Assembly (NCBI GenBank): GCA_022376925.1
Contig: JAIOJX010000004.1
Coordinates: forward strand, 177,473,501-177,537,500
Length of the DNA: 64,000 nt
Direction: 5' to 3'
Source: Tragulus kanchil
Taxonomy: Eukaryota > Chordata > Mammalia > Artiodactyla > Tragulidae
The position numbers were made by a program, and so were the translations under genes. This document shows, piece after piece, positions 34,880-46,700 of the stretch. Each line of letters starts with the position of its first letter. Position 1 is the stretch's first letter. The notes under the pieces were generated by a model. It was not told the DNA's origin. It ran no database searches and worked only from the letters and a program-made list of their open reading frames with translations.

Positions 34880-35509
34880 TTGAGTTACTCTCTGGTGTCT
34901 TCTCATTTCACACTGGACTCCTTTCAGTATTTATTGTATGGCAGGTCTGCTGGCAAAAAGTTTCCTCAGTTGTTTTCCCCTGAGAATGTCTTTAATTTTT
35001 CCTATATTAAGTATTGCTTAATATAGAATCCAAGGTTGCCAGGCTTTTTAGTTTTCAGAACTTTGGATTTGCCATCCTCCTGCTTTCTGGCTTCTTGGGT
35101 TTCTGATGAGAAGTCAGCTGTTATTTGTATTGAGGATCTCTTGTTCATGAAGAGTCACTTTTTCATTGACCTTCTTGAATGTGTGGATTAAGGTCTTTCA
35201 TCATATTTGAGAAGTTTTCATCCATTATTTCTATAGTTAATATCCATTAACTTCAGTTGATCTTCACGTTCACTGATTTTTTTTTCTTTTACGTTGTTCA
35301 GCTGTTTTATTTCCTCTGATGAATATTTCATGTCAGTTATTCTGCTATTTTAGAATTTCAATTTGGTTCTTTTTTATAATTTCTAACTTTTTATTGATAC
35401 TCTCTATTTAGTGAGACAGTTTTCTCATACTTTAGTTTTTTTGGGGGGGGTGGGGGCATGGTTTCCTTTAGCTCTGAACATATCTGAAACAGCTGGTTTA
35501 AGATATTTG
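34880..35509 (-). mobile_element. old L1 (L1M-type) fragment
   Basis: TCACACTGGACTCCTTTCAG, GGCAGGTCTGCTGG, TTCTGATGAGAAGTCAGCTG are typical of antisense old mammalian L1. A related piece is at 36945-37080. Confidence 0.65.
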
Positions 35510-36085
35510 AGTTGTTCATTTGCCAAGTCATGTTTGGCTCTTTGCAACGCCATAGACTGCAGCACACCAAGCTTCCCTGTCCCTCACTACCTCCCAGAGT
35601 TTGTCCAAGATTTTACATCCACTGAATTGATGATGCCATCCAACTATCTCATCTTCTGTTGCCCTCTTCTCCTTCTGCCTTCAGTCTTTCCCAGCATCAG
35701 AGTCTTTTCTAATGAGTTAGCTCTTCTCATCAGGTGGTCAACATATTGGAGCTTCAGCTTCAGCATCAGTCCTTCCAAAGAGTATTCAGGGTCGATTTCC
35801 TGTAAGATTGACTGGTTTGGTCTCCTTGCTTTCCAAGGGACTCTGAGGAGTCTGCTCTCGCACCACAGTTTGGAAGCATCAGTTCTTCAGTGCTCTACCT
35901 TCTTTAATGTCCAGCTTTCACATCCATACATGACTACTGGAAAGACCATGACCTTGACTATACGGACCTTTGTTGGCAAAGTGATGTCTTTGCTTTGTAA
36001 CAAACACACTGTCTAGGTTTATCTTAGCTTTCTTGCCCAAAAGCATCATTTTGTGCCTGCAGGCACCATCCACAGTGATCAGGCT
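35510..36085 (-). mobile_element. BovB (RTE) LINE 3' fragment, longest in window
   Basis: Antisense BovB, about 575 bp: AGCACACCAAGCTTCCCTG, AGCTTCAGCATCAGTCCTTC, CATACATGACTACTGG, GGACCTTTGTTGGCAAAGTG. A fortuitous forward frame (35411-36016, 201 codons) is not a gene. Confidence 0.92.
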
Positions 36086-36315
36086 CCAGTTATACAGTCT
36101 GTATTCCAGCTGTCAGGAAGGAGAAAGGGCTGAAGACAGGCTTATTCCCTTTATACTTCCTGTAAGTTCTAGATGGTATTTTTACTTATAGACCATTGAC
36201 CAGAATGTTACAGCTGGTTTCAAGGGAGGCTGGGAATTGTAATCACTAATCTGGGCTTCCATTTGCCTGAATCTTTTATTACTAAGAAAAGGAGAATGGA
36301 TTTGGGATATAAGTA
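36086..36315. other. unique intron
   Basis: Nothing recognised. Confidence 0.45.
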
Positions 36316-36319
36316 GGAA

Positions 36320-36665
36320 TTTTTTTTAAAGAGTTGCATTTTATTTATTTATTTATTTGTTTTTGGCTATTCTGGGTTTTCACTGCTGCCACAGGCTTTT
36401 CTCTAGTTGCAGGGAGTGGGGGCTACTCTCTCGTCGAGGTGAACTTCTCTTGTTGGGCTCCAGGGCACGCAGGCTTCAGTAGTTGCGGCGCATGGGCTCC
36501 ATAGTTCATAGTTGTGGCTCCAAGGTTCTATAGCACAGGCTCCTTAGTTGTGGCTCACGGGCTTAGTTGCTCTGCAGCATGTGGAATCTTCCCAGATCAG
36601 GAATCAAACCCTAGTCTCCTGCATTGGCAGGCAAACTCTTTACCACTGAGCTACCAGGAAAGCCC
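36320..36665 (-). mobile_element. long tRNA-Glu SINE (ART2/CHR-like)
   Basis: Antisense: GGCTATTCTGGGTTTTCACT, TTCAGTAGTTGCGGCGCATG, TTAGTTGCTCTGCAGCATGT, ends GAGCTACCAGGAAAGCCC. Confidence 0.88.
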
Positions 36666-36669
36666 TTTT

Positions 36670-37480
36670 AATTTTTTTTTTGTTTTTTTTAACCATAGTC
36701 TGCTTCTTTGGTTATTCTAATATATATGCACCCTCTTCTTTTCATATGTACAGCACATTAACTTCATCTTACCTGTGTTTTCTTCAGTTACCATATTCAG
36801 CTCAAAGCCCAGGATGTCTAAGTAAAATACAGTCTTCCCTGGTGGATATGGCTCAGGGCTTATAAAGTAAAAGACCAGACAGTTGTCCCCCAAACAGTTA
36901 GTACACAATAGGTTTAATAGAAATAGGTTGACTGCACTAAACAACTACCATTTGGAAAATTTCTATCTTTTTGTTGATATTCTTTATTTGGTGAGATGTG
37001 ATTCTTCTATTTCCTTCAGTATTTTTAGACATGGTTTCCTTAGACGTGGTTTCAGAAAGAGGGAGAGTTGGTCACATAAAAATCTCTAGTTTATATAGCA
37101 ATTACTATGAAGGATATCTGAAGACTTCCTGTCCTGACAGAAGAATGAATTTCTGGATGGAGCATTGTTTTTCAGTCTCATGGCTCTGGTCTTTTCCTTA
37201 CTCATTTCTGTGCTTTGTCTGTTTCTCTTATATAAATCGTTGGAAGTTGCAAGAAGCGTCCAACACATACAACACTGTGAATGTTTCCTACTGTTTCCTT
37301 TAAAGCATTCCAGTATAATCAGGAAGTGCTTTAATGAGATGTTTTGTCACTGCCTAACGATCATCACTAGCTTTTCAGTCTTCAGTATCTGGAGGCTCAC
37401 CACAAATGTTATATTCTTTTGCGTGAAGCATCCTCTTCCTGCCACCAGATTATGTATTAATGTTATGTTCAACCATTTGT
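36670..37480. other. intron with L1-like traces
   Basis: 36945-37080 resembles old L1 (TTCTTTATTTGGTGAGATG); the remainder is unassigned. Confidence 0.45.
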
Positions 37481-37483
37481 GAC

Positions 37484-37680
37484 CCCCTGGTTCAGATGAT
37501 TAAGAATCTGCCTGCAGTGCAGGATTCACAGGATCCCCAGTTGGGAAGCTCCCCTGGAGAAGGGAATGGCTACCCACTGCAGTATTCTTGCCTGGAGAAT
37601 TCCATGGACAGAGGAGCCTGGTATGTTACAGTCCATGGGGTCACAAAGAATTGGATATGACTGAGCAACTAACACTTGTA
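37484..37680 (+). mobile_element. Bov-tA SINE
   Basis: CCCTGGTTCAGATGATTAAG, CACTGCAGTATTCTTGCCTGG, ATTGGATATGACTGAGCAAC. Its 3' two thirds are repeated at 38668-38793. Confidence 0.9.
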
Positions 37681-37969
37681 GTTTTTCTCAAAATAATAGT
37701 GACTTTAAACATGATATAATTTTATTGTCATCTTATGGAAAAGAAGTCCAGAGATGGGTAACCCAGCCAGGACTGGTGTACTCCGCAGTTTTGGAACCAG
37801 GTCCCATTTTAGTTGCCTTGCTATTCTCAGCACGTGGCTTCTTCCTCATAGTCTGAGGCGGCTGCCTGCACTGTAGCACCTCATCTACGTGCCAGCCAGC
37901 CAGGAGGAGGAGGAACACTGTACGCAGTTGCTTTAAGGGCATTTCCTGGAAATCACACCTAATATTTTA

Positions 37970-38294
37970 CAGACATACCTTGTTTTACTGTGCTTTGCTT
38001 TATTTTGCTTCACAGATGTTGTGTTTCTCACAAATTGAAGGTTTGCAATCAGTGACTCTCAACTTACTACTGCGACTCGCTGAAGGCTTAGATAATGGTT
38101 ACCATATTTTTTTGCAATAAACTTTTAAAATTAGGGATATATATATATATAGTGGACTTAATGAACTATAGTGGAGTATAGATGTAAGTTGTATCCACTG
38201 GGAAATAAAAGATTGATATGACTCAGTTTGTCATGATAATCGGCTTTGTGTTGTGATCTGGAACCCAACCTGCGGCAACTACGAGGTATGCTTG
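37970..38294. mobile_element. Tigger-family DNA transposon remnant (non-autonomous)
   Basis: Ends CAGACATACCTTG and CGAGGTATGCTTG form inverted termini. Internal ACTGCGACTCGCTGAAGGCT and CTGGGAAATAAAAGATTGATATGACTC match Tigger-type elements. About 325 bp, no transposase frame. Confidence 0.8.
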
Positions 38295-38297
38295 TGT

Positions 38298-38526
38298 TCA
38301 CGTCCCATTGGCTTGAACTCATGGTCCCTCTTGGTTGCATGAAAGGCTGGAAAATGCAATCTGTGTCCTGGTATGCTCTTAGCTAAAGCTCAGGTGTTCT
38401 GTTACTAAGGAAGAAAGAGAAAGTGGATATTCGACAAAACCTCTGGTACCTCCAGCAGTGATCCAGATGAGTTCTTTCCCTTTCTGTTCATTGGTCATCT
38501 CTGGTATTTAAAACCTTTTCCTGGAG
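38298..38526. other. unique intron
   Basis: Nothing recognised; duplicated at 39410-39637. Confidence 0.45.
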
Positions 38527-38667
38527 CTTCCCTGGTTATCCAGTGGGTAAAGAGTCAGCCTTGCAGTGAAAGGGGCACGGGTTCAATCCCTGGCCCAGGA
38601 GGATCCCACATGTCGTGGAGCAGCTGGACCAGTGTGTCCAATTGTAAGACAGCGCTCTGGAGTGCTT
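38527..38667 (+). mobile_element. young SINE P1, cut at duplication junction
   Basis: GCTTCCCTGGTTATCCAGTG head to GCGCTCTGGAGTGC, then jumps into Bov-tA. The intact version is 39638-39905. Confidence 0.88.
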
Positions 38668-38793
38668 GGAGAAGGGAATGGCTACCCACTGCAGTATTAT
38701 TGCCTGGAGACTTCCATGGACAGAGGAGCCTGGTATGTTACAGTCCATGGGGTCACAAAGAATTGGATATGACTGAGCAACTAACACTTGTAG
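38668..38793 (+). mobile_element. Bov-tA, 3' part, duplicate of 37556-37681
   Basis: Starts abruptly at the junction (GGAGAAGGGAATGGC). Confidence 0.88.
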
Positions 38794-39081
38794 TTTTTCT
38801 CAAAATAATAGTGACTTTAAACATGATATAATTTTATTGTCATCTTATGGAAAAGAAGTCCAGAGATGGGTAACCCAGCCAGGACTGGTGTACTCCGCAG
38901 TTTTGGAACCAGGTCCCATTTTAGTTGCCTTGCTATTCTCAGCACGTGGCTTCTTCCTCATAGTCTGAGGCGGCTGCCTGCACTGTAGCACCTCATCTAC
39001 GTGCCAGCCAGCCAGGAGGAGGAGGAACACTGTACGCAGTTGCTTTAAGGGCATTTCCTGGAAATCACACCTAATATTTTA

Positions 39082-39406
39082 CAGACATACCTTGTTTTAC
39101 TGTGCTTTGCTTTATTTTGCTTCACAGATGTTGTGTTTCTCACAAATTGAAGGTTTGCAATCAGTGACTCTCAACTTACTACTGCGACTCGCTGAAGGCT
39201 TAGATAATGGTTACCATATTTTTTTGCAATAAACTTTTAAAATTAGGGATATATATATATATAGTGGACTTAATGAACTATAGTGGAGTATAGATGTAAG
39301 TTGTATCCACTGGGAAATAAAAGATTGATATGACTCAGTTTGTCATGATAATCGGCTTTGTGTTGTGATCTGGAACCCAACCTGCGGCAACTACGAGGTA
39401 TGCTTG
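39082..39406. mobile_element. Tigger remnant, duplicate of 37970-38294
   Basis: Copy produced by duplication 11. Confidence 0.8.
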
Positions 39407-39637
39407 TGTTCACGTCCCATTGGCTTGAACTCATGGTCCCTCTTGGTTGCATGAAAGGCTGGAAAATGCAATCTGTGTCCTGGTATGCTCTTAGCTAAAG
39501 CTCAGGTGTTCTGTTACTAAGGAAGAAAGAGAAAGTGGATATTCGACAAAACCTCTGGTACCTCCAGCAGTGATCCAGATGAGTTCTTTCCCTTTCTGTT
39601 CATTGGTCATCTCTGGTATTTAAAACCTTTTCCTGGA

Positions 39638-39912
39638 GCTTCCCTGGTTATCCAGTGGGTAAAGAGTCAGCCTTGCAGTGAAAGGGGCACGGGTTCAATC
39701 CCTGGCCCAGGAGGATCCCACATGTCGTGGAGCAGCTGGACCAGTGTGTCCAATTGTAAGACAGCGCTCTGGAGTGCTTGCACCCGGAGCTGGTGCTCTG
39801 CAGCAAGAGAGGCCACTGCGATGAGAGGCCCACACAGGTCAAAGACTAAAGATGGATGAAAATAAATAAATAAAAAACCAATACAAGAAGGCCAAAAAAA
39901 AAAAAAAGTGTT
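39638..39912 (+). mobile_element. young SINE P1, intact
   Basis: Head to tail GATGGATGAAAATAAATAA, CCAATACAAGAAGGCC and a long A run. Confidence 0.92.
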
Positions 39913-40602
39913 CCCCACCCCCCCCCACTGCCCCGCAAAAAACCTCTTCCTGTTGTATCCTCTCTTTCATGGCTTCTAAAACTTCTGGATGCTTTCTTCT
40001 CTTTTAAGTATAGATCATGAATGTACTTCCTTCCAGTTGATTTGGAACCTTTCCATTTTAAGATACGCCATCAAGACATTAAAAGATTTCCATGCTCAGG
40101 GCTTCCCTGGTGGTCCAGTGGGTAAGGACACCGCCTTGCAGTGCAAGGGGCACGGGTTCAATCCCTGGCCCAGGAGGATCCCACATGTCGTGGAGCAGCT
40201 GGACCAGTGTGTCCAATTGTAAGACAGCGCTCTGGAGTGCTTGCACCCGGAGCTGGTGCTCTGCAGCAAGAGAGGCCACTGCGATGAGAGGCCCACACAG
40301 GTCAAAGACTAAAGATGGATGAAAATAAATAAATAAAAAACCAATACAAGAAGGCCAAAAAAAAAAAAAAGTGTTCCCCACCCCCCCCCACTGCCCCGCA
40401 AAAAACCTCTTCCTGTTGTATCCTCTCTTTCATGGCTTCTAAAACTTCTGGATGCTTTCTTCTCTTTTAAGTATAGATCATGAATGTACTTCCTTCCAGT
40501 TGATTTGGAACCTTTCCATTTTAAGATACGCCATCAAGACATTAAAAGATTTCCATGCTCAGGGCTTCCCTGGTGGTCCAGTGGGTAAGGACACCGCCTT
40601 GC
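39677..40602. repeat. tandem duplication 12, period 463, SINE-bounded
   Basis: Copies about 39677-40139 and 40140-40602. Unlike the others it is short, and its breakpoint lies within homologous SINE sequence (CGCCTTGCAGTGCA). The SINE at 40101 is a chimera of the SINEs at 39638 and 40562. Confidence 0.9.
40101..40375 (+). mobile_element. chimeric young SINE at 463-bp duplication
   Basis: The first about 40 bases match the P2 element at 40562 (GGTGGTCCAGTGGGTAAGGA); from CAAGGGGCACGGGTTC on it matches 39638. This is the product expected from recombination between those two SINEs. Confidence 0.88.
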
Positions 40603-40860
40603 AGTGCAGGGGGCGCCGGTTCGATTCCTGGCCTGGGAAGATCCCGCGTGCCGCGGAGTGGCTGGACCGATGTGTCCAGTTACTGAGCCAGAGCTCTGGA
40701 GTGCATGCACCCAGAGCCAGTGCTCTGCGACAACAGAGGCCACTGCGATGGGAGGCCCACATGGGCCAAGGAACAAAGATGGATGAAAATAGATAATGAA
40801 AGACCAATAGAAGTGGCCCGCCCGCCTCCCTCCTTCCCCAGCCGCCCCCCCCCCCCAAAA
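40562..40860 (+). mobile_element. young SINE P2
   Basis: Full sense P2 with C-rich tail (run of 14 C at 40842). Target duplication AAAGATTTCCATGCT at 40543 and 40861. Confidence 0.94.
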
Positions 40861-40875
40861 AAAGATTTCCATGCT

Positions 40876-41557
40876 GCTTGCACTTAATTTTTCTTTTCTT
40901 TTGATGTCCACATTATATTATCTGCACAGATGCCTACAAAATGGACTGCATTAGCTGCTGGCTGCTTTGGAGGGTCTTAGCATTTTACAAATTTTACAAA
41001 TTTTATCTGCTGTTAGATGTAGCTGTGAAGAGGAGAGTCCCTCAGTGCTGTGGAGAATGCTTTCGTTGTATTTTTGTTTGTTTGGGAAATGGATTTCTTT
41101 GCCTGTACTCTTTTTTTCCTCTTTATTTCAAAGCTTTAGATATAAGTGTACTGAAGTTAAAATCATATTTACTGATGTCTATTACATTTTATTCCATCAG
41201 AAATTCTCAGTGCCTTTTAAGAAATGTTAGTTAACTGAGAATAATACTATTTGAAGCAGAAGTTTGTCAGGGGGGTAGAATAATGGATCGTGACTTACGA
41301 GCTGTTTTTATTTAAGTTGAGATTTATTATGTTTCCAGAGGTTCTGCCTTGTTTGAAACCATTGATGACCATGAGCTGACAGTGCTTTTTAAACACAAAT
41401 TCTGCACTGTTTACTGTGAAGGTAACATAAAGAATAGCCAGTGCTCTGGCTAAAGAAAGTAAATGATCTTGCCAGAATAGATTGATTTAATTAATAAGGT
41501 GGCTTTTATAGTTAAATTGTCATCAGAAGAACAGTGGATGAGTGTGATGATGACATA
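40876..41557. other. unique intron
   Basis: No feature recognised; the part from 41052 is duplicated. Confidence 0.5.
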
Positions 41558-41747
41558 GGCTTCTCAGGTGTCACAGTGGTAAGTAATCTGCCTTCAGTGC
41601 AGGAGACGTGGGTTCCATCCCTGGAGGAGGAAGGGGCAGCCCACTGCAACATGCTTGCCTGGAACATCCCATGGACAGAGGAGCCGGTGGGCTGCCGTCC
41701 ATGGGGTCAGAAAGAGTTGGATACGATTTAGTGACTGAGCACGCGTG
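41558..41747 (+). mobile_element. Bov-tA SINE
   Basis: GGCTTCTCAGGTGTCACAGT, CACTGCAACATGCTTGCCTGG, AGTTGGATACGATTTAGTGAC. Duplicated at 42657-42846. Confidence 0.88.
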
Positions 41748-42152
41748 CCCACACGCTTGGTGACATACCTTGGTGTTTCATCGCAAATGTGGCAGGTGCT
41801 GTCTCAGATGTACACAGTCCTGAGGGTCCTTCGTTGCAGCACCTGTAGGTGCCTAGGAGCTGTAGCCTGGCCTCTTCTCTTTGACCCGTAGACACTCTAG
41901 TCTTCAGTGTACTTTTTCTCTGAGAGTGGGTTGCTGTATTTGGATTTGAGTTTGCTGTAGTCCTATAAAATTGTGAGAGTTTGCAGATTTTTTTCCTTTT
42001 TTATATAGGCAAGGTATTTCATTTTCAGTGTTTTGAAATGTTTGATCAAGAATTCAGGAAGTATTCATGGCTCATTTTATAAAAGAGGGAGCATAGTCTT
42101 AAGATGCAGGGAGAGAGCTCATTGGGAAACCTAAGGACGTGAAGCTCTGGCT
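41748..42152. other. unique intron
   Basis: Nothing recognised; repeated at 42847-43251. Confidence 0.45.
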
Positions 42153-42656
42153 GGAGAATGCTTTCGTTGTATTTTTGTTTGTTTGGGAAATGGATTTCTT
42201 TGCCTGTACTCTTTTTCCTCTTTATTTCAAAGCTTTAGATATAAGTGTACTGAAGTTAAAATCATATTTACTGATGTCTATTACATTTTATTCCATCAGA
42301 AATTCTCAGTGCCTTTTAAGAAATGTTAGTTAACTGAGAATAATACTATTTGAAGCAGAAGTTTGTCAGGGGGGTAGAATAATGGATCGTGACTTACGAG
42401 CTGTTTTTATTTAAGTTGAGATTTATTATGTTTCCAGAGGTTCTGCCTTGTTTGAAACCATTGATGACCATGAGCTGACAGTGCTTTTTAAACACAAATT
42501 CTGCACTGTTTACTGTGAAGGTAACATAAAGAATAGCCAGTGCTCTGGCTAAAGAAAGTAAATGATCTTGCCAGAATAGATTGATTTAATTAATAAGGTG
42601 GCTTTTATAGTTAAATTGTCATCAGAAGAACAGTGGATGAGTGTGATGATGACATA

Positions 42657-42846
42657 GGCTTCTCAGGTGTCACAGTGGTAAGTAATCTGCCTTCAGTGCA
42701 GGAGACGTGGGTTCCATCCCTGGAGGAGGAAGGGGCAGCCCACTGCAACATGCTTGCCTGGAACATCCCATGGACAGAGGAGCCGGTGGGCTGCCGTCCA
42801 TGGGGTCAGAAAGAGTTGGATACGATTTAGTGACTGAGCACGCGTG
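42657..42846 (+). mobile_element. Bov-tA SINE, duplicate of 41558-41747
   Basis: Copy produced by duplication 13. Confidence 0.88.
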
Positions 42847-43251
42847 CCCACACGCTTGGTGACATACCTTGGTGTTTCATCGCAAATGTGGCAGGTGCTG
42901 TCTCAGATGTACACAGTCCTGAGGGTCCTTCGTTGCAGCACCTGTAGGTGCCTAGGAGCTGTAGCCTGGCCTCTTCTCTTTGACCCGTAGACACTCTAGT
43001 CTTCAGTGTACTTTTTCTCTGAGAGTGGGTTGCTGTATTTGGATTTGAGTTTGCTGTAGTCCTATAAAATTGTGAGAGTTTGCAGATTTTTTTCCTTTTT
43101 TATATAGGCAAGGTATTTCATTTTCAGTGTTTTGAAATGTTTGATCAAGAATTCAGGAAGTATTCATGGCTCATTTTATAAAAGAGGGAGCATAGTCTTA
43201 AGATGCAGGGAGAGAGCTCATTGGGAAACCTAAGGACGTGAAGCTCTGGCT

Positions 43252-44240
43252 GGGAAACCGCACTTGTTCTCAGACACTCCATTGTAGTGTGGGAACAAAG
43301 CGCAGGACTGTACACGTCTTCCCTTCCCCCGCTGCTGCCTGTCTTCATCCTCGGCGAGGTTTGTCTCAACAAGTTTTTCATTCCAGAGTTAGTATGTTCA
43401 AAAATAACTCGTTTTTTCTTTCATAGTATTCATACTTGAACAGCATTGCAAGGACAGATTTTCTATATTGTGGCCTGGCAGCATTTCAGGGTGTCTTGAC
43501 TGACTGGATTGTAAGGTTTTAGTGTCAGACTGCAGATGACAGAAGAGTGCCGGGCTTGAGAATTGTCTCATGACGGATTATGTAATTCTGTCATTGAATT
43601 CACATGTATGTTTAGATCATATTTAAATTTATTCAGGTATTTTATACACAGTATGTGGACTTCTAAGCATCCATCATTCCTTCTCTTAGAGAAGAAACTT
43701 CTAAAAGACAGAATTCCACAGTTAAAAGTCAGAACACATTTGAGCAGCTCAGAAGAGGGATTAGGAATCATAAGGAAAGCATATCTGTAGTGTTTGTGGG
43801 CATGAGTATAGTTCGAGGAATGTAATGAAGTCATCTTGCCAGAATAGTGCTTTAAATCTCAGGCAGCGCTTGCTTTGTTGGGGAAAAGGAGGATTGGAGA
43901 TAGTGGTTAAGGCAAATGGTCAAATTTCTGTTAAAGGTCTGCAACAAAACGCCACCTTGCAGTTAAACTGTGTGTACTTTTCAAGAATAACTTCTCATAA
44001 TATCCTTTAAGAGAAGAGGACAGAGAGTAACAATTTTTATTCAGAATGACTTGTCCAAGATCCTATTACCGAATTCAGTGATTTAAGGTTTATTAAGATA
44101 CAGATCACATGTTATAACTTTCTCCTAGAACAGCATTATTGCGCTTGTCACAAGGGGGGCAGGCACAATGTACCAAACTCAACGGTCAGGCAGCAGGCTG
44201 CTGTGAACAGTTTTCCCTAGAGTCTGTTCTCTACCCGGCT
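43252..44240. other. unique intron
   Basis: No gene or repeat recognised. Confidence 0.45.
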
Positions 44241-44489
44241 GCCGAAGTCATCTTTTAAAAACATAGACCAGTATCATTCCATTGCTCTAAACCTCCCAGG
44301 GGGCATCCCGTTTTTCAGGGAATGTACTTCTCCCCTCCTGCTCTGCCCTCTGCCCAGGCTGCTGAGTTGAAGGTGCCGTGCTCACTGCCACCTCCTGGCC
44401 TCTGAACTCGCGCATGCTGTGGTCTGCGCGTGGCGGCTGCTGCTTGTCGAGCTCAGGCAGCGGGAGACTGAGGGTGGCTCGAGGCGTGG
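44241..44489. other. GC-richer intron, probable L2 trace
   Basis: TCATTCCATTGCTCTAAACCTCC resembles L2. 44380-44490 is GC-rich with several CpG but too short for a CpG island. Confidence 0.4.
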
Positions 44490-44665
44490 GTTCTGAACCT
44501 GATTGCCTGCATTTAAGTTATTGTTGAACCACTCAGTGCCTTCGTTTCCTCATCTGTAAGAAATTCTGGATAAAATAAGTAAATATCTTTTAGCGTTGCG
44601 AGAGGTTGAGTACACACTTATGAAGTGTCTCACATAAAGTGAGTGCCTGTGAAGTGTTGGCTGTT
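44490..44665 (+). mobile_element. MIR fragment
   Basis: GTGGGTTCTGAACCTGATTGCC, TTCGTTTCCTCATCTGTAAG follow MIR. Confidence 0.7.
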
Positions 44666-44910
44666 GTTCAGGTCTCAGCTCAGATACTACCTCCTCAGTG
44701 AGACCGACCTTTCTTGAACATTTAATTTAAATTAATCATCCCCACCGTAATACTTGCAGTTACCTGAATTATTTTACTGTGTATTTATTTCCTTTTTTGT
44801 GTGTCTCTCTCATTATAATGTAAGCTTCACGGAAGCAGGAATATTTTCTGTCTCTTGCACTCCTAGGGCCTGGAACAGTGCCTGATCAATGTATTAATGG
44901 AAGTCAGATC
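44666..44910 (-). mobile_element. L2 LINE fragment
   Basis: CAGGTCTCAGCTCAGATACTACC, TAAGCTTCACGGAAGCAGG, GGCCTGGAACAGTGCCTG are typical of L2. Orientation is uncertain. Confidence 0.7.
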
Positions 44911-45548
44911 CACCTCAGAAGGCCTTCTTAGGTGACATGAAGACTGAAGGCAGTTAGTGTCACTCCATGAAGGGTATTCCCATGAGTTCCCAACTCCACT
45001 AGGTGATGGTCTAACCTGTGGGCGTCTGGTGGAGGCTTGTAGAGAATGCTGTGGAGAGGTAATCCAAAGAAAAGGAGTTGAATCTGCAGATAAAACACAT
45101 ATTTTACTGTTCTTTATTCTAAATGTTTTTATTTATTTCTCCTGCTTCCAGCTGGCAAGTCATGTCCTTTCATATAAGCCCTTGAGCTTACTTGTGTCTT
45201 TAAGTTTGGGGACAGCTGGTTGCCCCTCAGCATTATAAAGTTACAGCTTTATTGAGCTTCTTCTAAAATAGTGTGAGTAGAAAGTACCGATATGTAATTA
45301 GATACTCAGCTGTATATGATAATTTTAGGAGTCACAGGGATGGTCTCAAACTCAAAATAGGCAATCTGAGCTTAGGCATTCCAGAGTTACCAACAAGTCA
45401 GGTATGATAACAATTTATCGCTCTCTTGGATCTATACCTCTGCCTTCTCCTGTTGCTCTTTTTTTTCCTTCTTGTTTTCTAACTGTTCTTGGATTCCTTT
45501 TTGTTTCGGTCCATTCTACTCATGTCCATGGTTTTCTTCTCAGGTATA
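44911..45548. other. unique intron
   Basis: No feature recognised. Confidence 0.45.
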
Positions 45549-45552
45549 GAAG

Positions 45553-45757
45553 TGGAAGTGTTAGTCACTCAGTTGTGTCCAGCTCTTGGTGATTCCATGA
45601 ACTGTAGCCCGCCTGGCTCTCCTGTCCATGGAATTCTCCAGGCAGGAATACTGGAGGGGGCTGCCTTGTCCTTCTCCACGGGATCTTCCCAACATGGGGA
45701 CCGAACCTAGTCTCCCTCCTTGCAAGCAGGTTCTTTACTGTCTGAGCCACCAGGGAA
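45553..45757 (-). mobile_element. Bov-tA SINE
   Basis: Antisense: AGTCACTCAGTTGTGTCCAG, CCAGGCAGGAATACTGGAG, TGAGCCACCAGGGAAC. Duplicated at 46701-46905. Confidence 0.9.
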
Positions 45758-46242
45758 CTCAAATGATGTTTCTGTTACCTGGCTATGGCTCCTGCATGCA
45801 ATACCCCAAATCACATGCATCATCCCCTCAGATAAAGGTCCTCCTCCTCTCTTCCCTGCTTCTGTTAGCAGAGCCAGTGTTCTAGCAGTCACTCTGGCGT
45901 AAAACCATGGTCCCATCTTTGCTGCCTTCCTTTCTTCATCTTCCCCATAACCAAACACAGACCGATTCTATCACCTGTATATTTTCTCTCCCTCATTCAC
46001 TGTTAACTCAGCAAAGATTGGAGTTTCTGCTCTGTGCCAGGTATGGCTGCATGTTGTGTGTGACAGTTCACTGTCTTTCTACATTTACCGCCCCAGTCCA
46101 GGATTTCTGTAGGTTATACTTCACCTAATGAAAGTAGCTTTGTACCTTTTCTCCCGATCTCATAGTCGTTTTTTCCATTCTAGTATTTATTCCACTGCCA
46201 GATTAATCCTCCAAAACATAGTTTAGTCATGTTGTTCTCTAC
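45758..46242. other. intron, weak old-repeat traces
   Basis: CACTGTTAACTCAGCAAAGATTGG / CTGTGCCAGGTATGGC may be L2/MIR; not certain. Duplicated. Confidence 0.4.
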
Positions 46243-46553
46243 TTTTTTTTTTTTTTAATATTTATTTATTTATTTTTGGTTATTCTGGGTTTTCACTGCT
46301 GCACGCTCTTCTCTAATTGCAGGGAATGGGGACTACTCTCTAGTTGAGATGAGCAGGCTTCTTGGTGCAGTAACTTCTCTTGTTGTGGAACTCGGGCTCC
46401 AGAGCACACGGTCTTCAGTAGTTGCGGCACATGGGCTCCATAGTTGCAGCTCTGAGGCTCTAGAGCACAGGCTCCGTGGTTGTGACTCATGAGTTTCGTT
46501 GCTCCGCAGCATGTGGGATCTTCCTGGATCAGGGATGGCACTCGTGTCTCCTG
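46243..46553 (-). mobile_element. long tRNA-Glu SINE, head cut by junction
   Basis: Same element as 47391-47744, but it stops at TGTCTCCTG where duplication 14 joins. Confidence 0.88.
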
Positions 46554-46700
46554 GGCAACAATTTATCGCTCTCTTGGATCTATACCTCTGCCTTCTCCTG
46601 TTGCTCTTTTTTTTCCTTCTTGTTTTCTAACTGTTCTTGGATTCCTTTTTGTTTCGGTCCATTCTACTCATGTCCATGGTTTTCTTCTCAGGTATAGAAG

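Larger units (their letters stand above)
37556..39779. repeat. tandem duplication 11, period 1112
   Basis: Copies 37556-38667 and 38668-39779. The junction fuses the middle of a young SINE directly to the middle of a Bov-tA. Two substitutions lie within the first 60 bases of copy 2 (TATTATTG, GAGACTTCC). Confidence 0.94.
41052..43251. repeat. tandem duplication 13, period about 1100
   Basis: Copies 41052-42152 and 42153-43251. They differ by two T in a T run shortly after the start of each copy. Confidence 0.95.

Noticed and set aside
35411..36016. 201-codon forward frame, the longest in the window
   Set aside because: It is the antisense of a BovB LINE 3' end; the RTE protein would read the other strand, and here that is a truncated, broken fragment.
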